From assembly GCA_021836865.1 (NCBI GenBank), contig JAKBHH010000002.1, positions 31,784-95,783 of the forward strand: a stretch of DNA of 64,000 bases, given 5' to 3'. The stretch is from Acidobacteriota bacterium. Lineage in GTDB: Bacteria > Acidobacteriota > Terriglobia > Terriglobales > Acidobacteriaceae. The translations under genes were made by a program, and so were the position numbers. Below, one piece after another: positions 9,689 to 18,136 of the stretch; within the stretch, counting starts at the first letter, position 1; the number at the start of each line of letters is the position of its first letter. The notes below the pieces were generated by a model. It saw only the letters and a list, made by a program, of their open reading frames with translations, had not been told where the DNA came from and ran no database searches.

Positions 9689-10935
9689 TGGAACCGAGTG
9701 AACATCTATTTCGGCACGAAGCGGGGCGGATGGTCGCCACCCTGACGCGCATCTTCGGAGTCCACAATCTCGGCCTGGCAGAAGACGTGGTCCAGGACGC
9801 CTTCTGCCGGGCGCTCGAGGTCTGGAAGTTCCGTGGGATGCCGGAGAATCCTTCGGGTTGGCTGATGACCACGGCCAAGAATCGCGCGCTTGATGTTCTG
9901 CGCCGCGAGCGAACCGCCAGGACCTTTGCGCCCGAAATAACTCGCCAACTTGAAAGCGAGTGGACCTTGGCGCCCACGGTCGAAGCAGAGTTCGGACCGG
10001 AAGCCATCAAAGACGACGAGTTGCGAATGATGTTTTCGTGTTGCAACCCGCAATTGCCGGAAGAGGGCCAAATCAGCCTCATCCTGAACATCCTGTGTGG
10101 GTTCAGCGTGGACGAGATCGCAAACGCGTTCGTGAGCAGTCACGCCGCCATTGAGAAGCGCATTACACGCTCCAAGAATGTGCTTGCCCGATCCAGAAAA
10201 CTGTTCGATATTTCAGGTGCAGACGACTTTGCCCGGCGCCTGGCCGCGGTTCAACGTGCTCTTTACCTGCTCTTCAACGAAGGCTATCACGGCGCGTCGC
10301 CGGAATCCGCAGTTCGAGCCGATCTCTGCCGCGAGAGTATGCGGCTTGCGTCAATCCTCTTGAAGAACCCATTGGGAGCAACGCCCTCCACGTACGCTCT
10401 CGCCGCTCTCATGTGCCTGAATGCAGCGCGATTGCCGGCCCGGCGCGACGTTTCTGGAAGACTGGCTGCGCTCGGAGATCAGGACCGGTCGCAGTTTGAT
10501 CAAGCACTCGCGCAAGAGGGCCAGCGGTTGCTGGAGCTTTCTGCAAGCGGCGCCGAGCTTACGGACTATCACATTGAAGCTGCGATCGCATGGGCTCATA
10601 CTTCACCGCTGCGGACGGAAGACACCGACTGGGCGATGATCGTTTCGTTCTATGACCAGTTGTCGGCGATTCGACCTTCCCCGGTCGTTGCCCTCAATAG
10701 GGCAATTGCCATTTCACAGCACGAAGGACCACAGCGCGGATTGGACGAAATCCATGCAATCGAGGACTCGGAGCGCCTCGCCAACTATCCGTTCTATTAC
10801 GCCGCTCTCGGCGAACTTGAGCTTCGCATGCAAAACAAAGAAGCTGCGCGCATGCACTTTGCTTCTGCGCTGAGGTTGGCGCGCAACTCGATGGAGCAAA
10901 GCTTCTTCGAGCAAAGGATTGATGCCTGCGGGTGA
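9688..10935 (+). CDS. ECF42-type RNA polymerase sigma factor with TPR-like C-terminal extension
   Basis: 415 residues, about twice a minimal ECF sigma. Region 2 is seen at VVQDAFCRALEVWKF and GWLMTTAKNRALDVLRRE. Region 4 helix-turn-helix is at FSVDEIANAFVSSHAAIEKR. The remaining 200 residues contain the family segment LYLLFNEGYHGASPE, LYALAALMCLNAAR-like helices and IEDSERLANYPFYYAALGELELR, a TPR-like extension. No anti-sigma gene is present. The ECF42 group is known for this extension and for linkage to DGPF genes, here overlapping the stop of the upstream gene by one base. The C-terminal domain probably controls activity in place of an anti-sigma factor. Likely targets include the YCII gene and, formerly, the decayed VOC and SRPBCC genes upstream. 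Confidence 0.9.
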   Translation: MEPSEHLFRHEAGRMVATLTRIFGVHNLGLAEDVVQDAFCRALEVWKFRGMPENPSGWLMTTAKNRALDVLRRERTARTFAPEITRQLESEWTLAPTVEAEFGPEAIKDDELRMMFSCCNPQLPEEGQISLILNILCGFSVDEIANAFVSSHAAIEKRITRSKNVLARSRKLFDISGADDFARRLAAVQRALYLLFNEGYHGASPESAVRADLCRESMRLASILLKNPLGATPSTYALAALMCLNAARLPARRDVSGRLAALGDQDRSQFDQALAQEGQRLLELSASGAELTDYHIEAAIAWAHTSPLRTEDTDWAMIVSFYDQLSAIRPSPVVALNRAIAISQHEGPQRGLDEIHAIEDSERLANYPFYYAALGELELRMQNKEAARMHFASALRLARNSMEQSFFEQRIDACG

Positions 10936-11055
10936 GATTCGTTGGCCACATCGTCGGCATCTGATTCGGAGAACTCTGTGTTGCGTGTTGAAACCGGGGC
11001 GATTCATTCAGCGCCGGCCCGTGCCCATGTGCAGGCATTCAAGTTGACCTAGAAC

Positions 11056-11315
11056 GGGCGACGCCTCAACCCACGGCTCGCGGCAGTGCAGAGACTTGCC
11101 TATGAGGCTGCAGGCGCTGGCCTGCTCAGCCCGAACTCGCCGCCGGAATGCGACGAGTGAAAGGCGCCAAGAAGCTGGGTGTGAGGCTGGGAAATTGGCT
11201 AACCGCCGAGGAAGCCCGCAGGTTCTGGCAATCGCCTGCGCCTGACACTTTGAAACGAAAAGGGACCGCGCAATTCTCGCTGTCTTGCTTGGCTGTGGAC
11301 TCCGGCGCCGCGACG
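11056..11315 (+). pseudogene. Tyrosine recombinase/integrase remnant
   Basis: Pieces of the N-terminal (core-binding) half of a phage-type integrase lie in three frames. LAAVQRLAYEAAGAGLLSPN ends near 11136; AAGMRRVKGAKKLGVRLGNW continues near 11140-11200 and on through LTAEEARRFWQSP; KRDRAILAVLLGCGLRRRD follows at about 11255-11315. The catalytic C-terminal domain is missing, and the match stops exactly where the IS3 remnant on the other strand begins. The gene was probably interrupted by that insertion and then decayed. It marks an old mobile-element boundary. Confidence 0.7.
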
Positions 11316-11321
11316 GCTATA

Positions 11322-11582
11322 CCACTTTTTTGACAGCACATCCTGGAGCATCGTCTTATCCAGGCTAAGCTCGGCCACCAGCTGCTTCAGACGGCCGTTC
11401 TCGTCCTGCGGTTGCTTCATCTCCCGGACCTGGTCCGATTCCAGGCCGACGTACTGCTCCTTCCAGCGGTAGAAGGGCTGTTCGCTGATCCCGGCTTTGC
11501 GGATGACCTCAACGACGGGCACTCCCACTTCGGCCTGCTTCAGAACACCAACAATCTGCTCTACTGAAAAGCGCTTCTTCAG
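11322..11582 (-). mobile_element. IS3-family orfA remnant (insertion sequence relic)
   Basis: On the minus strand from 11582 the frame reads KKRFSVEQIVGVLKQAEVG, then PVVEVIRKAGISEQPFYRWK, LKQLVAELSLDKTML and DVLSKKW. This is the helix-turn-helix/leucine-zipper OrfA of the IS3 family (IS407-like group). The usual ATG before Lys-Lys-Arg reads CTG (11580-11582), so the start is lost, and orfB is absent. The 3' edge near 11322 abuts the broken integrase on the plus strand. The element is non-functional. A further 220 nt up to the ClC gene show no recognisable sequence. Confidence 0.78.
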
Positions 11583-11803
11583 AAGAAAAACTACATACCA
11601 GGCTTTTGTTGAAAATCAGGCGGGGCGGCCCAGCTGGCCCCACTTGGGCAAGGCGAAGACTCTCCCAAGGTCAGCATCGCCGGTGACAGGGCCGGATCCC
11701 GGGTATCAGTGAACAAGTAGCTCGGCGGAGATCGTTCGTTGAGATTTGCTCGCGGGGAGGCTGGATAAGGAATCACGAACGCAGCTCGCTCCAGCAAGGC
11801 AGC

Positions 11804-13192
11804 TCAACTTGGCGGCTTTTCCCCAATGGATAACGATTGTGGAACGCCGATCTGGTCTGACTCCTGCTCGCGCATAGCTTGTCTGGACGCGATCTGCTCG
11901 TCGCTCAGGCGCGCATCGTAGATCGAACGGGGCTCAACGGAACGGGAAATCAGTGCCGAGAGGGCAGCGATTAAAATCAGCGGCAGAACGAAGGACCTGT
12001 CCCTGCCGGTAAGCTCCAGCATCAGGACAACGGCCGAGATCGGCCCCTGCGTGGTAGCGGACAGAACAGCGCCAGCGCCCAGCAACGCGAAGAACCCAAG
12101 AGGCACGCCCGGCCACATCGCGCTCCACGCGTAACCCACCGCAGCACCGAGGAGAGCTCCAAATGTGAGAGAGGGCGTGAACAAGCCGCCAGGTACGCCG
12201 CTGCGCATGCACAGGATAGTGGCCAGCGGCTTCAGCAGCAGTAGAGGCAGCAACAGCGGCAGTCCAACCTGGGCAGTGAAAAGCAACTGGGAAAGGTCCT
12301 TGCCGTTGCCGAGTAACTCCGGATAGCGCACGGAGACCGCTCCCAACAGCCCGAGGACGACTCCAGGAGCTATGAATCGCTGCCATCCGCGCGGCTTACC
12401 CTTGTCGGCCCAGCGGACGAGCCGCACGTAGAGGATGGAAGCGAACGCGAAGACCGGAGCTGTCGCAATCGCCCACACGATCACGGAGGCCGAAAGCGGG
12501 AAGGAGGCGATGAGGTAAGTCGGCGCATTCGGCAGAGCCACCCAGGAGACCCCGGTGGCGATCAACGAAGCAAGCAGTGCCGGCAGAACGAAGCGTAAGG
12601 CCAGCTTGCCGCGCATCACCTCCAACGCGAAGAGCGCGCCGCCAAGTGGAACGCTATACGCCGCTCCCATGCCCGCTCCCGCACCACAGGCGACGAGCAA
12701 CTGTCGCTGTTCATCGGAGAGTTTTCCGGTATCGGAGAAGATGTTTGCGAAGACAGCTCCGGCCTGCTTGGGTGCACCTTCGCGTCCCATGGATGCGCCC
12801 ATCGCGACCGCGAAAATGGACAACACAGCGCTGCCCAGTGTTCGCAAGGCCGGCATGCGGCCGGCATAGAACCAAATCGCCGCAGTCGTATCGATGCCGT
12901 TGCCACTTGAGAGCTGTTTGAGAATAACTTGCCCAAGGCCGGTCAGGATGGCTGCGGCGAGGAGAATAGCGATGTGTCTCGACGCACTGGCACCACGCGC
13001 GGCGGCAAGTATGTTCGTGCCGGATCCACGCCATGCAATGTGCTGAACCAACTCAAGCAGTCGGGTCAGGGCTGCGGCTGCCAGACCCGTCGTAACGCCA
13101 ATTAAGCAAACCGCCAGCCAGAATCTCAGTGCGCCGGGGCTCGCCAGAGTGGTGGGGATAGCTTCGCTGTTCTTGGCGGCGGGTGTCGGCAT
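11804..13192 (-). CDS. ClC-family chloride channel / H+-Cl- antiporter
   Basis: 462 residues with about ten to twelve hydrophobic segments. The conserved ClC selectivity motifs are visible: SSGNGIDTT (GSGIP equivalent, degenerate), MGREGAPKQAGA with the gating glutamate of the GREGP motif, and GVPGGLFTPSL (GxFxP). A C-terminal CBS pair is absent, so it resembles the short ClcB-like bacterial forms. It moves chloride across the inner membrane, often exchanging protons during acid stress. It stands alone on the minus strand; the start ATG at 13192 gives MPTPAAKNSEAIP before the first membrane segment. Whether it is a channel or an exchanger is not settled by sequence. Confidence 0.88.
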   Translation of the reverse strand: MPTPAAKNSEAIPTTLASPGALRFWLAVCLIGVTTGLAAAALTRLLELVQHIAWRGSGTNILAAARGASASRHIAILLAAAILTGLGQVILKQLSSGNGIDTTAAIWFYAGRMPALRTLGSAVLSIFAVAMGASMGREGAPKQAGAVFANIFSDTGKLSDEQRQLLVACGAGAGMGAAYSVPLGGALFALEVMRGKLALRFVLPALLASLIATGVSWVALPNAPTYLIASFPLSASVIVWAIATAPVFAFASILYVRLVRWADKGKPRGWQRFIAPGVVLGLLGAVSVRYPELLGNGKDLSQLLFTAQVGLPLLLPLLLLKPLATILCMRSGVPGGLFTPSLTFGALLGAAVGYAWSAMWPGVPLGFFALLGAGAVLSATTQGPISAVVLMLELTGRDRSFVLPLILIAALSALISRSVEPRSIYDARLSDEQIASRQAMREQESDQIGVPQSLSIGEKPPS

Positions 13193-13796
13193 GTAGATAC
13201 CATTCTAATGAAGCCTTCGCGTGCTGTATCCGTCGGCCATTGAGTGCGACGATAAAGCAACTCGACGCCACGGTGCAATGCAGCAGCCCGAGGTCAGCCA
13301 GGATCCGGCGAGATTTCCCAGCCTGAATGGCCAGTCATTGCAAACAGGACAACCTGCACGGCAAGCTGATCCGGAGGGAATGGCAGAAGCACAGGGTCGT
13401 TATGCATGTAGATTCGAAAGCTGCAGTTGCCCGGAATGGAGATCTGCTTAGTTCCAGGGGTCTGAACCCTGCGACCGTGCTCCATGCCGTTCATCTTCGA
13501 CATGGACGCATTACCAGAGAGTGACTCTGTTTGGCGCAAACAACACCGTAAGGTGCACATACTCACCGCCACCTGCGTACTGAGCAGCGCGCGCGTGCAA
13601 GCGTGGCGGCCAAGAGTCGGTCCATCCGATTTTCAGGTTGCTACCTGTCTGATGCGGAGAACAAGTCTGCAACTCTGAATCTCTAAAAGTCAGTCGAGCA
13701 AAATTCGTGGAGTGCACCATCACGCGCGACTCATAAGGGCATCGGCATTTCACTCAGCAGGGGGTTATCGTTGCATCGATAGCACGAGAGTATTCA
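13193..13796. other. 604-nt interval, no supported gene
   Basis: This stretch separates the ClC start (minus strand) from the Gp157-like gene (plus strand). Short minus-strand frames between 13294 and 13753 hint at one decayed protein but match no family I recognise and lack a start with a ribosome-binding site. The ClC promoter should lie in the first 100 bases. Confidence 0.4.
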
Positions 13797-14374
13797 TTGT
13801 TCGAAATCGATCGCGAGCTCGACACTCTTCTCCACGAGATCGAAGAAGAGATCGAGAGCCGCGGGGAGGCTTCGGCCGGATTGATGCAGCGATTCCAGCA
13901 GTTCTGCAAGGCGCACAGCGAAAAGGCAGACCGGATCGGGCGCTTCCTCAGCATAATGGAGGCCCGCGCTCAGTACTGCCGGAGCGAAGCAAACCGCTGG
14001 CAGGAACGAGCTCGCAGCAGCGCGCGGAAGGCGACGCAGACGAACTACATGATCATGTATTACCTGAAGAGCCGCGAACTGAGGAAGATTGAATGCAGAG
14101 AGTTCACTCTCCGGATTCAGAAGAACAGCCAGGATTCAGTGCGGTTCACCGATGAGACGCGGTACCAATGCGCCATCGAACCGTTGCGGCGCGAATTGAC
14201 GGGCCCTTGTGGGAAAGGATGATCGAGAGTCTGCCGGAGGACCTCAGCCGTCCTCTCATGGCGTCGATTCAGGACACGTCACCGGGCAACGAGGCCATCA
14301 AACAGGCTGTTCTGAACCAAGTTGCCGTTCCTGGTACCGAGGTCTACCGAGGCAACTACCTGCGCTTGGCGTAA
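13797..14374 (+). pseudogene. Siphovirus Gp157-like gene, frameshifted
   Basis: The first frame (13797-14165, TTG start) gives FEIDRELDTLLHEIEEEIES, a long coiled coil (EKADRIGRFLSIMEARAQY) and then ECREFTLRIQKNSQDSVRF. This is the coiled-coil followed by small beta domain of the Siphovirus Gp157 family. After DETR near 14160 the expected continuation PMRHRTVAARIDGPLWER is in another frame (from about 14162) and runs to the stop at 14374. Loss of a single base at 14160-14165 explains the break. The joined protein would be about 190 residues. Gp157 proteins occur in prophages; no other phage genes adjoin, so this is an isolated relic, or a sequencing error in an intact gene. Confidence 0.65.
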
Positions 14375-14426
14375 ATGTCACTTGCACGATGTTCAGGGAC
14401 CGAACCGACCCCAGGGCATGGACGAG

Positions 14427-15497
14427 CTATTCGCCCTTACCGATAACCAGAATCTGGAACGAGTGAGGGATCATCGGAGGCCGCGGCCTCCGCATCCATT
14501 CCGGCGCATTCGCCGGCAGGTTCGCCGGAGGCGTCTTCGGCACTGGCCCGAATTCCGAGGTGATGGTGTACAGATTTCCCGTCTTCGGATCCAGCGTGTG
14601 CGTCCTCGCCCCCATCGGCGTAAAGACCGTCTGCTCCACCCGGAAGCTCGTCGGCGAATCTTCCTTGATGACCGTCATGGTTCCGTCGCCCTGCGAACTT
14701 GCCGCCTCCATCGTTGCGGGATTGAACGTCACCCCGTCGCACCCTTCGCCGATCGGCAGGTCGGTGATGATATGCCCATCGGCTGCGGAAAGAATCACCA
14801 TGTTGTTCTTTTCGCGGCATGCCGCAAACAGGATGCCGTTCTGCGCGTCGAGCGCCAGCCCCGCGCACTCCGAGCTCCGCGGCGACAAATCGTATTTGCC
14901 CACCATCTTCATCGTGTTGGCGTCGATCACTGCAATTGCCGCCTTGTTCACGATGTCCACGTAAATCCTGCCATGCCCATCCGCCGCCGCCTGTTCCGGC
15001 GCGCCGCCGATATCGATGGTCCCCAGGATGCTCCCATCCTTATCGTCCAACACCGTGATCTCCGGAGCCACGTGACTCAGCACGTAGAAGTGGTGATTGT
15101 ACGTGTCGTTCAGGTAGCCGTCGGGATGGCCACCTGTATCAATCCTTTTGATCACGGCGAAGGTCTTCGCGTCGAACATCGTCACCGGGTTGGAGGTGGC
15201 GAAGCCGTGGCCGGTCTCCGTGTCCACCTCGGCGCCTTGCGCGCTTACGTCGGGGATGTCTCCAACCCGCTCCAGCGTGTCGAGATTGTAGACGCCGATA
15301 TGCCTCGCAGGGCCGGAACGAGCCACGAACAAATGTCGTCCGTCCGGGTCCGCGGTGATATAGTCCCAGCCGCCCTCGCCGCCTGTTAGTTGAATCCGGA
15401 TGACCTTATAGGGGCCGCTCTCCTGCGCGAATGCCGCTCCGCCCACCATGGACGCCGCCACCAGTCCAGCGGCAACAATAGACCCTATTCTCAACAC
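14427..15497 (-). CDS. Exported YncE-like beta-propeller (YVTN repeat) protein
   Basis: The open frame extends to 15590, but GTG 15497 follows ggaggg at good spacing and begins a signal peptide (VLRIGSIVAAGLVAAS, cleavage after AFAQ); 356 residues. The mature part consists of repeated blades: DYITADPDGRHLFVARSG, YNLDTLERVGDIP, ITVLDDKDGSILGTI, IAVIDANTMKMVGKYDLS and LDPKTGNLYTIT. Such seven-bladed proteins are periplasmic or surface-exposed, and some bind DNA or other ligands; many in Acidobacteriota are uncharacterised. It stands alone, convergent with the Gp157 relic. Fold is confident, function unknown. Confidence 0.82.
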   Translation of the reverse strand: MLRIGSIVAAGLVAASMVGGAAFAQESGPYKVIRIQLTGGEGGWDYITADPDGRHLFVARSGPARHIGVYNLDTLERVGDIPDVSAQGAEVDTETGHGFATSNPVTMFDAKTFAVIKRIDTGGHPDGYLNDTYNHHFYVLSHVAPEITVLDDKDGSILGTIDIGGAPEQAAADGHGRIYVDIVNKAAIAVIDANTMKMVGKYDLSPRSSECAGLALDAQNGILFAACREKNNMVILSAADGHIITDLPIGEGCDGVTFNPATMEAASSQGDGTMTVIKEDSPTSFRVEQTVFTPMGARTHTLDPKTGNLYTITSEFGPVPKTPPANLPANAPEWMRRPRPPMIPHSFQILVIGKGE

Positions 15498-15939
15498 CAA
15501 TCCCCTCCGAAGACGTTCGTCGCCCCATCGGCGAGCATCGCGATTTGCTTCTTTTAATCGACGTCCTAAACGGTCACACTCAGCATACACGCGTGGGCCT
15601 GAGTCGATGGTCTCCTTGGCCCAATTCTCAATTCAACAACTGCCATTTCGCCCGGTTCGGGCCCCGGGGAGGCGGTATGTTTCTCTGCCAGCCACTGCTC
15701 GACGTCCTGATTATAAAAAGCTTCCATAGGCCCGGAAAGCTCTGGATGCTCGCAGCGAAATTGCCCTCCTTGATCTTCCAGTACCTGAGATACTCATCGC
15801 TGAAACGCTGTCTGCGGAACTTCGTCAGTGTTCAGCGATTCGAACTCAAGCTGCGCGGAGCAGTATCGGCTGAAGCGCGGGTGTCCATCGCCAACAACCA
15901 GCAGCGTCAATACTTTGCAGTGCTAGAATTCCGGACAAG
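15498..15939. other. 442-nt divergent intergenic region
   Basis: Lies between the YncE-like gene (minus) and the CRTAC1-like gene (plus), so it should hold both promoters. The ggaggg ribosome-binding site of the YncE-like gene lies at its left edge. I see no confident -35/-10 pair and no coding region with family resemblance. Confidence 0.45.
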
Positions 15940-17679
15940 ATGAGGAATCGAACATCAGAGTGCATCGTACTACTCTTCTCCGTCTGCACTCTCAGCGCGC
16001 AAATTCCTGCAGCGGCCGTGCCCAAACAGCTCGCGCAACCCTCTGTGCCGCATTTTCGAGACGTTTCGCAGGAGGTTGGACTTCGCACTATCCCTCACAC
16101 AAATCTCGACCGGCGCTATGTCATCGAAACGATGAGCGGCGGAGGAGTTGCCTTTCTGGATTGCGATAACAACGGCAAATTAGACATTGCCGTGGTGAAC
16201 GATTCCTCAATCGACCGCTACCTTGCCGGCGGCGATCCTATGATCACGCTCTATCGGGAGGATGGCAACGAGAAGGCACCGCACTTCACTGACGTCACCG
16301 CAGCAGCGGGGTTGACAACCAAGGGATGGGCCACCGGGGTTGCAGTCGCCGACTATGACAACGACGGTCTTCCTGATATTTATGTCACCGGATACGGCCA
16401 CAATGTGCTCTACCACAATCTTGGTGGCTGCAGATTCTCCGACGTTACGGCAAAGGCGGGTGTTGGCGGCGGTGGCTTTAGCGCCGGAGCCGCCTGGGCC
16501 GACTACGACCGTGACGGATTTGTGGATCTTTACGTTGCCCGCTATGTTTCCACCGATCCCCGACATCTTCCAGACCCTCAAAGGAAGGTATACAAGAGCG
16601 TACTCACCGAACTGCCAGGCACGATGCCGGGCGAAACCAACTTCCTCTACCGCAATCGGGGCGACGGAACCTTCGAAGAGGTTGCGGCCAAATCCGGTGT
16701 CCAGAACACACAAAGGGCGCACGGCATGGGAATCTGTTGGGGAGATTTCGACGGCGATGGATGGCCCGATCTCTATGTCACTAACGATGGATACCGCAAT
16801 TTTCTGTTTCACAACAGAAGGACAGGAACCTTTGAGGATATCGGCCTCTATTCAGGCACGGCCTACGGCGAAATGGGACAAACCTTCGGAAACATGGCCT
16901 GCGATGTTGCCGACCTGGAGCACAACGGCAGATTCGACCTGGTGGTGACCCGTTTTGCCGGCCAGCCGGCCAGCCTGTACATCAACGACGGCCACAACGA
17001 GTTTCAGGACGTTGCCGACCGCGCCGGAATCGCCGCTCCCACATTACCGCTCGTCAAGTGGGGTGCAAACTTCGCAGACTTCGACAACAGCGGTTGGCAG
17101 GATCTTTTTATAGCCTCGGGCAACTTCTCGACTTTGCTCAATGGAGTACCCGGCGAACCCCCCTTTGTCGAGCCCATCGAGCTTTTTCTCAACGAGACGA
17201 ACGGCAAGTTCCGCGAGGTCGCTACCGCTACTGGCTTAAATGCAGGCCCGTTGGAATCCCGGCGGGGAACAGCCTTGGGAGATGTGAATAACGACGGAAG
17301 ACTTGACATCCTCGTTTTCAACGTCGGCGCTCCACCCTCACTTTTTCTCAACGAAACCAGGAATGACAACCACTGGATCACGCTGCATCTGGTGGGCACG
17401 AAGAGTAACCGGATGGCGATTGGCGCCCGAGTGGCCGTCATCACCGGCAATGTCGAGCAACTCGATGAAGTCCGCGCCGGAGGAAGCTATCTTTCCACCA
17501 GCGACCCGCGACTCCATTTTGGACTCGGCTCGGCTGCCGCCTTCGACCGCATCGAGGTCCTTTGGCCCAGCGGCCTATTCGAACAGTTCCCAGGAGGCTT
17601 GGGCGATCGATTTGTCTCCCTGGTGGAAGGAAGTGGCACCGCACTGCACGCAGGCCAGGATCTCCTGAAGGAGAAGTAA
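15940..17679 (+). CDS. Exported CRTAC1-type protein: FG-GAP/VCBS repeats plus ASPIC/UnbV domain
   Basis: 579 residues with a signal peptide (TSECIVLLFSVCTLSA, cleavage near IPAAA). Several FG-GAP blades with calcium-binding-like Asp loops follow: LDCDNNGKLDIAVV, VADYDNDGLPDIYVTG, WADYDRDGFVDLYVAR, WGDFDGDGWPDLYVTN, FADFDNSGWQDLF and LGDVNNDGRLDIL. The C-terminal 100 residues are the ASPIC/UnbV domain (HWITLHLVGTKSNRMAIGAR, then GGSYLSTSDPRLHFGLG). These proteins are abundant in Acidobacteriota and Planctomycetota, outside the cytoplasm, and often lie near TonB receptors and TPR genes, as here. Binding of a glycan or cell-surface partner is assumed; no enzyme activity is known. Confidence 0.88.
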   Translation: MRNRTSECIVLLFSVCTLSAQIPAAAVPKQLAQPSVPHFRDVSQEVGLRTIPHTNLDRRYVIETMSGGGVAFLDCDNNGKLDIAVVNDSSIDRYLAGGDPMITLYREDGNEKAPHFTDVTAAAGLTTKGWATGVAVADYDNDGLPDIYVTGYGHNVLYHNLGGCRFSDVTAKAGVGGGGFSAGAAWADYDRDGFVDLYVARYVSTDPRHLPDPQRKVYKSVLTELPGTMPGETNFLYRNRGDGTFEEVAAKSGVQNTQRAHGMGICWGDFDGDGWPDLYVTNDGYRNFLFHNRRTGTFEDIGLYSGTAYGEMGQTFGNMACDVADLEHNGRFDLVVTRFAGQPASLYINDGHNEFQDVADRAGIAAPTLPLVKWGANFADFDNSGWQDLFIASGNFSTLLNGVPGEPPFVEPIELFLNETNGKFREVATATGLNAGPLESRRGTALGDVNNDGRLDILVFNVGAPPSLFLNETRNDNHWITLHLVGTKSNRMAIGARVAVITGNVEQLDEVRAGGSYLSTSDPRLHFGLGSAAAFDRIEVLWPSGLFEQFPGGLGDRFVSLVEGSGTALHAGQDLLKEK

Positions 17680-18136
17680 GATTGCCAAATAGTGCGCGCC
17701 GTTGACTTTGACGCGACATCCTCTGACGAAAGCGACTCAGGTCTGTTTCGAGCAGCCCTGGGTACGTTTCCAACTCCGGTTCTGCACTGGACGTGAGCCA
17801 TTGCTTGATCTCCCCGAGTCTGCGATGAAACTGCAGGGAACCGGTGCTGTCTTGCGTCGCATAGGCGAGTCAAGCTCACTTTGTGCATTTTCGCCCCACC
17901 CACATTCCGCAGAAACTTCTTTCGAAACTGCTTTCCGACTCGACAAATCCGAGATTCTTCGTCGGCGCATGGGGGAGAATCACATGTGGTTCGGTTGTTG
18001 TGCGATTGTTTTCGGTGTTAAATCCTTGGCAGATGCCGGAATGCGCGTGGAGACTCGGACTTGTGCCTGCCAATTGCCTGGGTAAAGGTGTCTCTTTGTA
18101 ACGGATAGAGGGGACTATCAGGCTAAAGGGGATCGA
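17680..18136. other. 457-nt interval, no supported gene
   Basis: Short frames cross this stretch but none has a credible start or family resemblance. The promoter of the following exported protein should lie in its right part. Its last bases contain the aaagggga ribosome-binding site for ATG 18137. Confidence 0.4.

Noticed and set aside
14322..15389. 355-residue plus-strand frame over the YncE-like gene
   Set aside because: Arg/His/Pro-rich product without any motif, opposite to a clear beta-propeller gene with signal peptide and ribosome-binding site.
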